Of a stretch of DNA of 64,000 nt, positions 1 through 8,378 are shown one piece after another; position 1 is the stretch's first letter; each line of letters starts with the position of its first letter. A model generated the notes under the pieces. The model had not been told where the DNA came from, made no database searches, and was given only the letters and a program-made list of their open reading frames with translations. Location of the stretch: positions 145,811 through 209,810 of the forward strand of contig NZ_VSSS01000013.1 of NCBI RefSeq assembly GCF_008123425.1, given 5' to 3'. This stretch comes from Bradyrhizobium rifense (GTDB taxonomy: Bacteria; Pseudomonadota; Alphaproteobacteria; Rhizobiales; Xanthobacteraceae). The position numbers and the translations under genes are program-made.

Positions 1-1050
1 CTTGCCTTGACTCTCTACCGTTTCGCCGTGTGGCTGCTCAATCGCGCCTTCGGAACCCGTTCATCTCTCCTCGGGGTGTTCATCGAGCGCACGTCCGGCC
101 CGGCCCAGCTGGCACTGTGCCTTGCAGCCGTTGCGCTGGTGTTGCCACTCGCGCCGCTGGATGACGTCTTTCGCACGCCGCTGACCAGTCTGTTCGTGGT
201 CGCGTTCGTCGCCCTGATCGGCTGGATATCGATCCGGATCGTCGACATGAGCGCGGCGCGCTATCTGCAAAACTTTCGCGACGTCACCGAGAACTTCGTC
301 GCGCGCAAGCATGTCACCCAGGTTCGCGTGTTCAAGCGCGTCACCGACATCATTATCGTCATCATCACGGTGTCGACCGCGCTGATGACGTTCGACTCGG
401 TTAGGCAGTATGGCGTCAGCCTGTTCGCCTCAGCTGGTGCTGCCGGCATCATCGTCGGTCTTGCCGCGCGGCCGCTGCTGAGCAATCTGATCGCCGGCGT
501 GCAGATCGCGATCACGCAGCCGATCCGCATCGAGGATGCCGTGATCATCGAGAACGAGTGGGGCTGGGTCGAGGACATCGCCGCGACCTATGTGGTGATC
601 CGGCTGTGGGACTGGCGCCGCATGGTGGTGCCGCTGTCCTATTTCATCGAAAAGCCGTTCCAGAACTGGACCCGCGACACGGCGTCCCTGATCGGCGTGA
701 TCGCGCTCCACGTCGACTACCGTGCCGACGTGCCGCGCATCCGCCGCTGGCTGGAGGGTGCGATCAAGGAGTCCAAGCTGTGGGACGGCGCGGTGGTCAA
801 TCTCCAGGTGATCGACGCGGATTCCCGCACCATCGAGCTGCGCGCGCTGGTCAGTGCGCGGAATGCGCCGCAATCCTGGGATCTGCGTTGCGAGATGCGG
901 GAAAGGCTGATCGCCTTCATCCGCGACGAAATGCCGGAAGCCCTGCCGCGCGAACGCGCGATCCTGATCCCGCAGGGAGGCGGCGACGATACGGAGTTCC
1001 TGCAGCGGCCCACTGCACCGGAGAAGATGCGGGCGAACGCGCGCAATTGA
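1..1050 (+). CDS. MscS-family mechanosensitive channel (5' end cut by window)
   Basis: The frame is open to the left edge; the first possible start inside is a TTG at 7, so the true N-terminus may lie outside. Hydrophobic segments lie near residues 34-52, 62-80, 112-130 and 138-165. The last is rich in Gly/Ala (GAAGIIVGLAA), like the pore-lining TM3 of MscS. It is followed by a soluble beta-domain (PIRIEDAVIIENEWGWVEDI) that matches the family's pattern after TM3. The role would be an inner-membrane channel released by hypo-osmotic shock or another small-solute gate. The gene is convergent with the next one, leaving 15 bp between stops. Family is sure; gating stimulus is not visible. Confidence 0.85.
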   Translation, partial: LALTLYRFAVWLLNRAFGTRSSLLGVFIERTSGPAQLALCLAAVALVLPLAPLDDVFRTPLTSLFVVAFVALIGWISIRIVDMSAARYLQNFRDVTENFVARKHVTQVRVFKRVTDIIIVIITVSTALMTFDSVRQYGVSLFASAGAAGIIVGLAARPLLSNLIAGVQIAITQPIRIEDAVIIENEWGWVEDIAATYVVIRLWDWRRMVVPLSYFIEKPFQNWTRDTASLIGVIALHVDYRADVPRIRRWLEGAIKESKLWDGAVVNLQVIDADSRTIELRALVSARNAPQSWDLRCEMRERLIAFIRDEMPEALPRERAILIPQGGGDDTEFLQRPTAPEKMRANARN

Positions 1051-1065
1051 GCGGTGCGACCCTCG

Positions 1066-1860
1066 TCATTTAGCCTTGGTCGCGCCGCGCAAGCCCGCCT
1101 GTTGCTGGATCGTGTTCAGCGCGCCGGACGACTGCTCCTCTGCGACGAAGCCGTTGAGCAGGGGAAGCGCGGCCTCACGGCCTTTGGGGATCGCGATCGC
1201 CAGATGCTCGGCACCCCAATTGCCATCGAGGATTTTCGCGCCCGGCATCTGATCAGACATTTCGAACAGCGTAGGCTTGTTGGTAGCGTAGAGATCGATC
1301 TCACCGCGGCAGAACATCGAGATCGCGACCTTGACGCTTTCGGCAGCCACGATGGTCGCGGTCTTGAATTTCGTCGGTAGCGTACGCTCTGAGGTCGAAC
1401 CCTTGGTGACGCCGATCTTTATGCCGGGTTTGTCGATATCCTCTGCCTTGGAGATCGGTGAGTTCGCCGGAACGAGATAGCCGAGCTCGATCGCCAGCAC
1501 TGGTTGGCTGAAGCTGACCTCATTGGCACGAGCCGGGGTGGCGTTGGTGATGGTAAAGTCAACCTGGCCGTCGTGGATCGCGGTGACGATATCGGCGACG
1601 CGTTGAAACCGGACGTAATCGATGCCGACGCCGAGCCTTTTCGCCAGCTCTGCGCCGAGATCGTAGGCGAGGCCGTGCGGCTTGCCGGCCGCATCTGTCA
1701 CCATCGAGGTCGGGCTGCCCGGATAGATGCCGACGCGCAAGGTGCCGCTCGGCGCCAGCAGTTTTGCTTCCCCGTCGGCGCGCGCGGGCGCGCCGAACAG
1801 GCTGACGACCGCGAGGGCGAGCAGGGCGGTGTGCGAAACTCGGCCAAACAAGGTCCTCAT
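1066..1860 (-). CDS. Amino-acid-type ABC substrate-binding protein (SBP_bac_3)
   Basis: A 264-residue periplasmic binding protein. A Sec signal peptide covers about residues 1-28 (LLALAVVSLFGAPARA, cleavage after ARA). The family pattern follows: 'GTLRVGIYPG', 'YDLGAELAKRLGV', 'VADIVTAIHDGQVDFTITNATPARA' split over the first lobe, and 'GIKIGVTKGSTSE' in the second. It would deliver a polar amino acid or similar small solute to an ABC permease. No permease or ATPase gene is adjacent. Its start lies 10 bp after the stop of the TctC-type gene upstream, so the two are probably co-transcribed. Substrate unknown. Confidence 0.85.
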   Translation of the reverse strand: MRTLFGRVSHTALLALAVVSLFGAPARADGEAKLLAPSGTLRVGIYPGSPTSMVTDAAGKPHGLAYDLGAELAKRLGVGIDYVRFQRVADIVTAIHDGQVDFTITNATPARANEVSFSQPVLAIELGYLVPANSPISKAEDIDKPGIKIGVTKGSTSERTLPTKFKTATIVAAESVKVAISMFCRGEIDLYATNKPTLFEMSDQMPGAKILDGNWGAEHLAIAIPKGREAALPLLNGFVAEEQSSGALNTIQQQAGLRGATKAK

Positions 1861-1870
1861 GAGAAAGTCC

Positions 1871-2851
1871 TCACTGCGCGCGTATGTCGGCAGCCTTCAA
1901 CACCGGCTCCCATTTGGTCGCCTCGGCGTGCATGTAGGCGTCAAAGTCCTTCGCGGAGGAGCCGACCGGGGCTGCGCCGATCTTGCCGAGCGTCGACAGC
2001 ACGTTCGGATCCTGCAGCGCCGCCTTCAGATCGGTCTCCAACTTCGTCACGATCTCCGGCGGCATTTTTGCAGGTCCAAGCACGCCCCACCAAACCGAGA
2101 CGTCGTAGCCGGGGACGCCGGACTCGGCGACGGTCGGAACATCAGGCAGCGCCTTGGAGCGCTCGGCCGAGGTCACCGCGAGCGCGCGCACCGGGCCGCC
2201 TTCGAGCTGGCCGATGGCTTCCGCGAGCGGATTGATGCTGAGCGGAATCTCGCCGGCGATCACGGCCGTCAGTGCCGGCGCGCCGCCCTTGTAGGGGATC
2301 GCGACGATCTTGGTGCCGGACATGTATTTCAAAAGCTCGCCGGCGAGATGCGCCGAAGTGCCATTGCCGGACATGCCGTAAGAGAGCTTGTCGGGCTCCT
2401 TCTTCGCCGCAGCCAGGAGATCGCCGAGCGTCTTGTAGGGACTGTCCTTGGCCACGACGATCGCAAGCGGCGAGGAGGCGACTTCACTGATCGCAGTAAA
2501 ATCCTTGAACGTGTCATAGGGCACGCTCGGATAGATGAACTGGTTCAGCGGGTGGCCGCTCGCGACCAGGATCAGCGTGTAGCCATCGGGCGCGGCCTGC
2601 GTCAGCGCCTGCGAGGCGACGATGCCGCCGGCGCCGGGGCGGTTGTCGATTACAGGCTGCTGGCCCCAGGCTTTTGCAAGTGCCTGGCCGAGCGTCCGCG
2701 CCAGCACGTCGACCGCGCCGCCGGCGGCGTAGGGCACGAGAATGTGGACCGGCTTGCTCGGATAATTGTCGGCGGCCTGCGCGACGTTCCCCGCGAGCAG
2801 CAGACCGGCGCCGAGCATCACGGCGCCGACCTTCTTGTTCAAACCCAGCAT
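1871..2851 (-). CDS. TctC/Bug-family solute-binding protein
   Basis: A tripartite tricarboxylate transporter-type (Bug) receptor of 326 residues, the usual family size. A signal peptide ends near 'GNVAQA'. The family's first-strand motif 'YPSKPVHILVPYAAGGAVDVLAR' region and the later 'VPYKGGAP' motif are present (VAIPYKGGAP). I chose the ATG at 2851 because AAGGAG sits 8 bases before it; an in-frame ATG at 2872 lacks such a site. No TctA or TctB membrane genes are nearby, which is common for Bug proteins. Bug receptors bind carboxylates, so it may serve the aromatic-dicarboxylate operon that diverges from it. That link is inference. Confidence 0.88.
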   Translation of the reverse strand: MLGLNKKVGAVMLGAGLLLAGNVAQAADNYPSKPVHILVPYAAGGAVDVLARTLGQALAKAWGQQPVIDNRPGAGGIVASQALTQAAPDGYTLILVASGHPLNQFIYPSVPYDTFKDFTAISEVASSPLAIVVAKDSPYKTLGDLLAAAKKEPDKLSYGMSGNGTSAHLAGELLKYMSGTKIVAIPYKGGAPALTAVIAGEIPLSINPLAEAIGQLEGGPVRALAVTSAERSKALPDVPTVAESGVPGYDVSVWWGVLGPAKMPPEIVTKLETDLKAALQDPNVLSTLGKIGAAPVGSSAKDFDAYMHAEATKWEPVLKAADIRAQ

Positions 2852-2944
2852 ATTCAGCACTCCTTGGGGCATTCGCGTCCGTGCGGTGGTGTTCCGAGCC
2901 GCTTCCGGACGTTGCCCGTGGTTTTTGTTGACGAGACCTGATCT

Positions 2945-2962
2945 TTTGTACGATAGTACAAA
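2945..2962. promoter_or_regulatory. Perfect palindrome, probable TetR operator
   Basis: TTTGTAC-GATA-GTACAAA, two perfect 7-bp arms around 4 bp. It ends four bases before the ATG of the TetR gene and lies in the divergent interval with the TctC gene. Its position suggests autorepression and control of both directions. Binding is inferred. Confidence 0.65.
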
Positions 2963-2966
2963 TCAC

Positions 2967-3677
2967 ATGGTACGCAAGCCCACCAGCAAGGAAACGGCCC
3001 GCAAGCCGAACATGCGCGAGGCAATCCTCGCCGCGGCCGAAGAGCTGTTCGCCACCAACGGCTTCAACGCCGTCTCGGTGCGCGACATCGCGCAGGCAGC
3101 AGGGGCCAATCCCGGCAGCGTGACCTATCATTTCAAGACCAAGGACGGCCTGCTGCTGGAGATCTACCGGCGTCACTGCGGGCCGATGAATTTGCGCCGC
3201 TCGGAGCTGCTCGCCGCCGCCAAACGCGTGCGCGATCTCCAGGACCGGCTGGAAGCGGTGGTGCGGGCCTATGTGGTGCCGGCCTTCACCTCGGGCAGCG
3301 ATCTCGCCGGGGGCGGGGCGCGCTTCACGCGGCTTCGCGCCGTGATGTCGGCCGAGGGCAACGAGGTCGCGCGAAAAATCATCGCACAGACGTTTGACGA
3401 CACCAGCCACGCCTTCATCGACGCGATCCACGACAGCCTGCCGCACATCCCGCGCACCGACATCGTCTGGCGCAGCCACTTTCTGCTCGGCGCACTCTAT
3501 TATTCGCTGGTGACGCCTGATCGCGTCTCGCGTCTGTCGCGCGGCGAGGCCGACGGCAATGATCCCGCCAATGCGATCGAGCAATTGGTACAGGCCACTG
3601 TTGCCGCGTTCCAGGCGCCGGCCCTGGATCAGGCCGCGCCGGCGCGGCGAAGGACTGTTGCAAGCAGCAAGACTTGA
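2967..3677 (+). CDS. TetR/AcrR-family transcriptional regulator
   Basis: A 236-residue regulator. The N-terminal helix-turn-helix spans about residues 15-62: 'MREAILAAAEELFATNGF', then 'VSVRDIAQAAGANPGSVTYHF', then 'KDGLLLEIY', the standard TetR_N order. The rest is a helical ligand-binding domain (about 70-215). The frame is open far upstream, but the ATG at 2967 is the only start that gives a normal TetR N-terminus. Four bases upstream is a perfect 18-bp palindrome that is its likely operator. It precedes the aromatic-dicarboxylate operon by 75 bp, so it probably controls that operon and/or the divergent binding proteins. Ligand not known. Confidence 0.9.
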   Translation: MVRKPTSKETARKPNMREAILAAAEELFATNGFNAVSVRDIAQAAGANPGSVTYHFKTKDGLLLEIYRRHCGPMNLRRSELLAAAKRVRDLQDRLEAVVRAYVVPAFTSGSDLAGGGARFTRLRAVMSAEGNEVARKIIAQTFDDTSHAFIDAIHDSLPHIPRTDIVWRSHFLLGALYYSLVTPDRVSRLSRGEADGNDPANAIEQLVQATVAAFQAPALDQAAPARRRTVASSKT

Positions 3678-3752
3678 AAGAAATCGCCCGAGGGGAGGCG
3701 CGTAACAGCGCTTCCGCTCGCAAGCGGACATGTGAATGGGGTGTTTGAGGAA

Positions 3753-4712
3753 ATGAACAGGCGGGAGTGCTTGCATCTCTTGACCGGACTGGCGGGCGTC
3801 GCGCTCGCGAGCGACGCGCATGCGCAAGGCGCGGAGCCCAAAGCGATGCCGACGATCACGCCGCCGGACCCGAATCCCAAAACACCGTCGTTCAAGCTGC
3901 CACCGAAATCCTGCGACAGCCACACCCACATCTTTGGGCCGGCGTCCCGTTATCCCTTCTCGGAGAAGCGCCCTTACAATACCGCTGACACACCGCTGGA
4001 GATGTTCCGCAGCGTGCACGAGAAGATCGGCGTCGAGCGCTGCGTGATCGTCAATGCCACCGTGCACGGCACCGATAATCGCGTCGTCACCGATGCGATC
4101 GCCCAGAGCGAGGGTGCCTACAAGGGCATCGCCAATGTCAGCGACGAGATGACCGAGAAGGAGCTGGCCGCGCTCGACAAGGGCGGCATCTGCGGCTGCC
4201 GCTTCGCTTTCCTCAAGCGCCTCGGCGGCGTCGGCGACATGACCAAGTTCCAGCGCATCGTGCACCGCGTCGCGGAGCTTGGCTGGCACATCGATGTCTA
4301 TTTCGAGCCCGGGACGATCGCCGAATTCGCGCCGATCCTGACTGAGCTACCGACGCCTTACGTGATCGATCATATGGGGACGGTGGAAGCCGCGAAGGGG
4401 CTCAGCGATCCCGGCTTCACGGCGCTGCTCGACCTCCAGAAAAAGGACGAGAAGTGCTGGGTCAAGATCACCGGCCTCGAGCGGGCGTCCGCCGCCGGCA
4501 AGCCGTTCCACGACGCGGTGCCGTTCGCGAAGGCGCTGATCGAAAATTCGCCCGACCGTGTCATCTGGGGCACCGACTGGCCGCATCCCAACGTCAAGAT
4601 CATGCCGAATGACGGCGATCTCGTCGATCTGATCCCGCTCTATGCGCCCAACGAGGCGATCCAGCAGAAGCTGCTGGTCGACAATCCCGCCCGTCTGTTC
4701 AAGTTCAGTTGA
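3753..4712 (+). CDS. Exported PDC lactonase-like amidohydrolase
   Basis: A member of the COG3618 TIM-barrel amidohydrolases related to LigI, which hydrolyses 2-pyrone-4,6-dicarboxylate to 4-oxalomesaconate. Visible landmarks are the strand-1 motif 'CDSHTHIFGP', 'VIDHMG' and the strand-8 motif 'GTDWPHPN', whose Asp is catalytic in LigI. The N-terminus 'MNRRECLHLLTGLAGVAL...DAHA' looks like a Tat signal with twin arginines, so this copy should be periplasmic. I prefer the ATG at 3753, which gives that signal; a GTG at 3732 is also in frame. The stop overlaps the start of its cytoplasmic paralogue (TGATG). Exact substrate unproven. Confidence 0.75.
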   Translation: MNRRECLHLLTGLAGVALASDAHAQGAEPKAMPTITPPDPNPKTPSFKLPPKSCDSHTHIFGPASRYPFSEKRPYNTADTPLEMFRSVHEKIGVERCVIVNATVHGTDNRVVTDAIAQSEGAYKGIANVSDEMTEKELAALDKGGICGCRFAFLKRLGGVGDMTKFQRIVHRVAELGWHIDVYFEPGTIAEFAPILTELPTPYVIDHMGTVEAAKGLSDPGFTALLDLQKKDEKCWVKITGLERASAAGKPFHDAVPFAKALIENSPDRVIWGTDWPHPNVKIMPNDGDLVDLIPLYAPNEAIQQKLLVDNPARLFKFS

Positions 4713-5596
4713 TGAATATCATGTACACGCCGACCATCCCACCGCCCGATCCGAACACGCGCACGCCGAAGTTCAAGCTGCCAAAGCTGTCCTGCGACGC
4801 GCATTGCCACATCTTCGGTCCCGGCGCGAAATACCCTTACGCGCCGGATCGATCCTACACGCCGCCGGATGCGCCGCTTGAAGACTTCAAGGTCTTGCAC
4901 GCCAAGCTTGGCGTGGAGCGCGCGGTCATCGTCAATGCCAGCGTGCACGGCGTCGACAACACGGTGGCGCTCGACGCCATCGCGCAGAGCAACGGCGCCT
5001 ATCGCGCGGTCGCCAATATCGACGAGACCATTACCGAGCGCGGGCTCCAGGTGCTGCATGACGGCGGCTTCCGTGGCTGCCGCTTCAATTTCGTCCGCCA
5101 TCTCGGCGGCGTCCCCGACAAGCGCATGTTCAACCGCATCAGCGACATGGTCGCGCCGCTCGGCTGGCATATCGACCTGCATTTCGATGCGATCGATCTG
5201 CCTGAATATGCCGACATGCTGACAAAACTGCCGCTGAGCTACACCATCGACCATATGGGGCGGGTGAAGGCGTCCGAGGGGCTCGACCAACTGCCGTTCA
5301 AGATCCTGATCGAGCTGATGCAGCGCGACGAAAAATGTTGGGTCAAGATCTGCGGCTCGGAACGGGTGTCCTCAGCCGGCCCGCCGTTCACCGATGCTGT
5401 GCCTTTCGCGCGGAAAATCGTCGAGACTGCGCCCGATCGCATCATCTGGGGCACCGACTGGCCGCATCCCAACGTCAAGGTGATGCCGAATGACGGCGAC
5501 CTCGTCGATTTGATCCCGCTGTTCGCGCCGGAGCCGGAGTTTCAGCAGAAGATCCTGGTCGACAATCCCGCGCGCCTGTTTGGATTCGGCGAATGA
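4712..5596 (+). CDS. ligI: 2-pyrone-4,6-dicarboxylate lactonase-like hydrolase
   Basis: Cytoplasmic paralogue of the preceding gene (294 aa), clearly similar along its whole length, sharing 'SCDAHCHIFGP', 'IDHMG' and 'GTDWPHPN'. It has no signal sequence. The reaction expected is PDC + water to 4-oxalomesaconate in the protocatechuate 4,5-cleavage pathway. That fits the downstream hydratase and aldolase genes, which catalyse the next two steps. Translation should be coupled to the gene before it: the ATG at 4712 overlaps the previous TGA. A TTG one codon upstream is an alternative start. Its own TGA overlaps the start of the carrier gene. The symbol is assigned by family and context. Confidence 0.75.
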   Translation: MNIMYTPTIPPPDPNTRTPKFKLPKLSCDAHCHIFGPGAKYPYAPDRSYTPPDAPLEDFKVLHAKLGVERAVIVNASVHGVDNTVALDAIAQSNGAYRAVANIDETITERGLQVLHDGGFRGCRFNFVRHLGGVPDKRMFNRISDMVAPLGWHIDLHFDAIDLPEYADMLTKLPLSYTIDHMGRVKASEGLDQLPFKILIELMQRDEKCWVKICGSERVSSAGPPFTDAVPFARKIVETAPDRIIWGTDWPHPNVKVMPNDGDLVDLIPLFAPEPEFQQKILVDNPARLFGFGE

Positions 5597-6894
5597 CCGC
5601 GATGGCGATCGACAAGCCGCGCGGCCGCGCCTGGTGGAAGGAGCTCTGGATCCAGGTGCTCATCGCCATGGCGGCCGGCATCGCGCTTGGGATCGTCAAT
5701 CCCGAGGCGGGTGCCAAGATGCAGCCGCTCGGCGACGCCTTCATCAAGGCGATCCGGATGCTGATCGCGCCGATCATCTTCTGCACCGTCGTCCACGGCA
5801 TCGCCCATATGGCCGACATGGCGCGGGTCGGGCGGGTCGCAGTCAAGGCGATCATCTATTTCGAGGTCATGACCACGATCGCACTGATCATCGGTCTCAT
5901 CGCGGTGAACGTGCTCAAGCCCGGCGCCGGCATGAACATCGATCCTGCCAGCATCAGTGCCAGCGCGGTCGAACCTTACGTCAAGCAGACGGCCGTGATC
6001 GGCTTCGTGCCGTTCCTGATGAATATCATGCCCGCGACCTTCATCGGCGCCTTTGCCGAGGGCAACATCCTCCAGGTCCTGTTCATCTCGGTTCTCTGCG
6101 GTTTTGCGCTGGTGCAGCTCGGCGAACGCGCCGCGCCACTGGTCCATCTGATCGACATCGCCGCCAAGATGGTGTTCGCTGTTGTCGGCTTCGTGATGTG
6201 GGCCGCGCCGATCGGCGCGTTCGGCGCGATCGCCTTTACCGTCGGAAAGTTCGGCGTCGGCTCGCTGGCCTCGCTCGGCAAGCTGCTCGGTGGATTCTAC
6301 CTCACCTGCGTCATCTTCATTATCGTGGCGCTCGGCCCGGTGGCGCGGCTTTGCGGCTTCTCGCTGCTGAAGCTGATCCGCTACATCTGGGAAGAGCTGC
6401 TGATCTGCATCGCCACGACGTCGTCCGAGACGGTGCTGCCGCGGATGCTGACCAAGCTGGAGAAGGCCGGTTGCGAGAAGAGCGTGGTCGGGCTCGTGAT
6501 CCCGACCGGCTATTCCTTCAATCTCGACGGCACCTGCCTTTACCTCGCTGCCGCCTCGGTGTTCCTGGCGCAGGCGACTAACACGCCGCTCGGGCTCGCC
6601 GAGCAGATCGAGTTGTTGCTGATCCTGCTCGTGACCTCCAAGGGCGCGGCGGGCATCGCGGGCGCTGCCTTTGTCGTGCTGGCGGCGACGCTGTCGGCGA
6701 CGGGCACCATTCCGGTGACGAGCGTGGCGCTGGTGCTCGGCATCCATCGGCTGATGTCGCAGGGGCTGACGCCGACCAATCTGATCGGGAACGCGGTCGC
6801 GACCATTGCGATCGCCAAATGGGAAGGGGCGCTCGATCACGAACGCCTGAAGCGCGTGCTCGACGGTGAGGAACCCGCGGCCACCGCTGCCTGA
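5593..6894 (+). CDS. DctA/GltP-type dicarboxylate:cation symporter
   Basis: A 433-residue inner-membrane carrier of the DAACS family. It has multiple hydrophobic segments, the first hairpin-loop motif 'TTSSETVLPRM' and the TM7 motif 'NLDGT', both signature elements of glutamate/C4-dicarboxylate symporters. An ATGA overlap joins it to the lactonase gene; an in-frame ATG at 5602 is also possible. Housed among genes for PDC breakdown, it may import an aromatic-derived dicarboxylate such as PDC or 4,5-dihydroxyphthalate rather than succinate. The substrate is inference; the family is certain. Confidence 0.88.
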   Translation: MTAMAIDKPRGRAWWKELWIQVLIAMAAGIALGIVNPEAGAKMQPLGDAFIKAIRMLIAPIIFCTVVHGIAHMADMARVGRVAVKAIIYFEVMTTIALIIGLIAVNVLKPGAGMNIDPASISASAVEPYVKQTAVIGFVPFLMNIMPATFIGAFAEGNILQVLFISVLCGFALVQLGERAAPLVHLIDIAAKMVFAVVGFVMWAAPIGAFGAIAFTVGKFGVGSLASLGKLLGGFYLTCVIFIIVALGPVARLCGFSLLKLIRYIWEELLICIATTSSETVLPRMLTKLEKAGCEKSVVGLVIPTGYSFNLDGTCLYLAAASVFLAQATNTPLGLAEQIELLLILLVTSKGAAGIAGAAFVVLAATLSATGTIPVTSVALVLGIHRLMSQGLTPTNLIGNAVATIAIAKWEGALDHERLKRVLDGEEPAATAA

Positions 6895-6960
6895 TGAAAT
6901 TGCTGCCGGCATGATGCTGGCAGCCTATGATGTTGACGAACGAAAGAGGGGAGTTCTCCC

Positions 6961-7674
6961 ATGAAAACAGGTCTCGTGGTCACCGCCCATCCCGGCGATT
7001 TCGTCTGGCGCGCCGGTGGCGCCATCGCGCTGCATGCGAAGAAGGGCTATCGCATGAAGATCGTCTGCATGTCCTTCGGCGAGCGCGGCGAGAGCCAGTT
7101 CGCCTGGAAGGAAAAGGGCGCGACGCTGGAATCGGTCAAGGCCGGGCGCAAGGACGAGGCGGAGCGGGCGGCAAAGCTGCTCGGCGCCGAAATCGAGTTC
7201 TTCGACTGCGGCGACTATCCGCTGAAGCTGACGGAAGCGCATTTCGACCGCATGGTCGACATCTACCGCGAGCTCAATCCGAGCTTCGTGCTGACCCACG
7301 CGCTGGAAGATCCCTATAATTTCGACCATCCGAACGCGGCGCATTTCGCCCAGGAGACCCGCGTGGTCGCGCAGGCCATGGGCCACAAGCCCGGCGCGCA
7401 GTATCAATATTCGGCGCCGCCGGTATTCCTGTTTGAGCCGCACCAGCCCGAGCAGTGCAATTACAAGCCGGACGTGCTGCTCAAGATCGACGAGGTCTGG
7501 AAGGAGAAGTACGAGGCGTTCCAGATCCTCGCCGCACAAAAGCATCTCTGGGGCTATTACGAGCGCGTCGCGCTCAACCGCGGCATCCAGGGCAGCCGCA
7601 ACACCGGCATTCCCATGACCTATGGCGAGGCCTATCAGCGCCTGTTCCCGACCGTTGCGGAGGTGCTGGCATGA
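6961..7674 (+). CDS. galB: 4-oxalomesaconate hydratase, PIG-L deacetylase fold
   Basis: A 237-residue member of the LmbE/PIG-L zinc hydrolase superfamily. Metal-site motifs appear as '[13 protein letters not shown]' near the N-terminus and 'DHPNAAHF' near residue 122. In Pseudomonas putida, GalB of this superfamily hydrates 4-oxalomesaconate to 4-carboxy-4-hydroxy-2-oxoadipate (CHA). The same assignment fits here because a lactonase making the substrate lies upstream and a CHA aldolase lies immediately downstream with an ATGA overlap. A GGGGAG ribosome site precedes the ATG. A sugar deacetylase function cannot be excluded from motifs alone. Confidence 0.75.
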   Translation: MKTGLVVTAHPGDFVWRAGGAIALHAKKGYRMKIVCMSFGERGESQFAWKEKGATLESVKAGRKDEAERAAKLLGAEIEFFDCGDYPLKLTEAHFDRMVDIYRELNPSFVLTHALEDPYNFDHPNAAHFAQETRVVAQAMGHKPGAQYQYSAPPVFLFEPHQPEQCNYKPDVLLKIDEVWKEKYEAFQILAAQKHLWGYYERVALNRGIQGSRNTGIPMTYGEAYQRLFPTVAEVLA

Positions 7675-8354
7675 AGCCCGTCGTCGTTCGCAACATCAAG
7701 CGTGCCGACCCCGCCGGTATGGCGGAGTATGGCGTCTCCACGGTGCACGAGGCTTATGGTCGCATCGGCCTGATGAAGCCTTATCTACGGCCCGTCTGGG
7801 CGGGCGCGTCGATCGCGGGTCCCGCCGTCACCGTGCTGGCGCAGCCGGGTGACAACTGGATGATCCATGTCGCCGTCGAGCAGTGCAAGAAGGGCGACAT
7901 CCTCGTCGTTGGCTGCACCACCGACAATACCGACGGCATGTTCGGCGAGCTGCTGGCGACCTCGCTGCAGGCGCGTGGCGTGCAGGGGCTGATCATCGAT
8001 GCCGGCTGCCGCGACGTCAAAGCGCTGCAGGAGATGAACTTTCCGGTATGGTCGCGCGCGGTCTCGGCCAAGGGCACGGTCAAGGCTACGCTCGGCTCGG
8101 TCAACGTCCCCGTGGTCTGCGCCGGCGTCAACGTCGATCCCGGCGACATCGTCGTCGCCGATGACGACGGCGTCGTGGTGGTGCCCAAGCGCTACGCCGC
8201 CGAAGTCGCCGAGAAGGCGAAGAGGCGCAATGCGGACGAAGGCGGCAAGCGCAAGCGTCTCGCCTCGGGCGAGCTCGGCCTCGACATGTACAGCATGCGC
8301 GAGGCGCTGGCGAAGGCGGGTCTGGTCTACGTCGACAATCCCGAGGACGTCTAA
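7671..8354 (+). CDS. ligK: 4-carboxy-4-hydroxy-2-oxoadipate aldolase (RraA-like)
   Basis: A 227-residue RraA/HMG-aldolase family protein. The hallmark '[19 protein letters not shown]' carries the Gly-rich loop and the Asp/Arg that bind metal and substrate. Expected reaction: CHA to pyruvate and oxaloacetate, often with oxaloacetate decarboxylase activity. The frame continues upstream, but the ATG at 7671 overlaps the galB stop, giving the usual family length. It completes the three-step route PDC, oxalomesaconate, CHA, central metabolites encoded by neighbouring genes. 'galC' is an equally valid family name. Confidence 0.82.
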   Translation: MKPVVVRNIKRADPAGMAEYGVSTVHEAYGRIGLMKPYLRPVWAGASIAGPAVTVLAQPGDNWMIHVAVEQCKKGDILVVGCTTDNTDGMFGELLATSLQARGVQGLIIDAGCRDVKALQEMNFPVWSRAVSAKGTVKATLGSVNVPVVCAGVNVDPGDIVVADDDGVVVVPKRYAAEVAEKAKRRNADEGGKRKRLASGELGLDMYSMREALAKAGLVYVDNPEDV

Positions 8355-8378
8355 GGCGAAGAAAAGCGGAGCGCACCG

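Noticed and set aside
2928-2954. TTGACG ... TACGAT as a -35/-10 promoter before tetR
   Set aside because: The spacing is only 15 bp and the start would leave almost no leader; plausible but not strong enough to list.
2514-4289. 591-codon frame on the minus strand
   Set aside because: It crosses the TctC, TetR and lactonase genes on the wrong strand or frame; composition is shadow-like and no family is recognisable.
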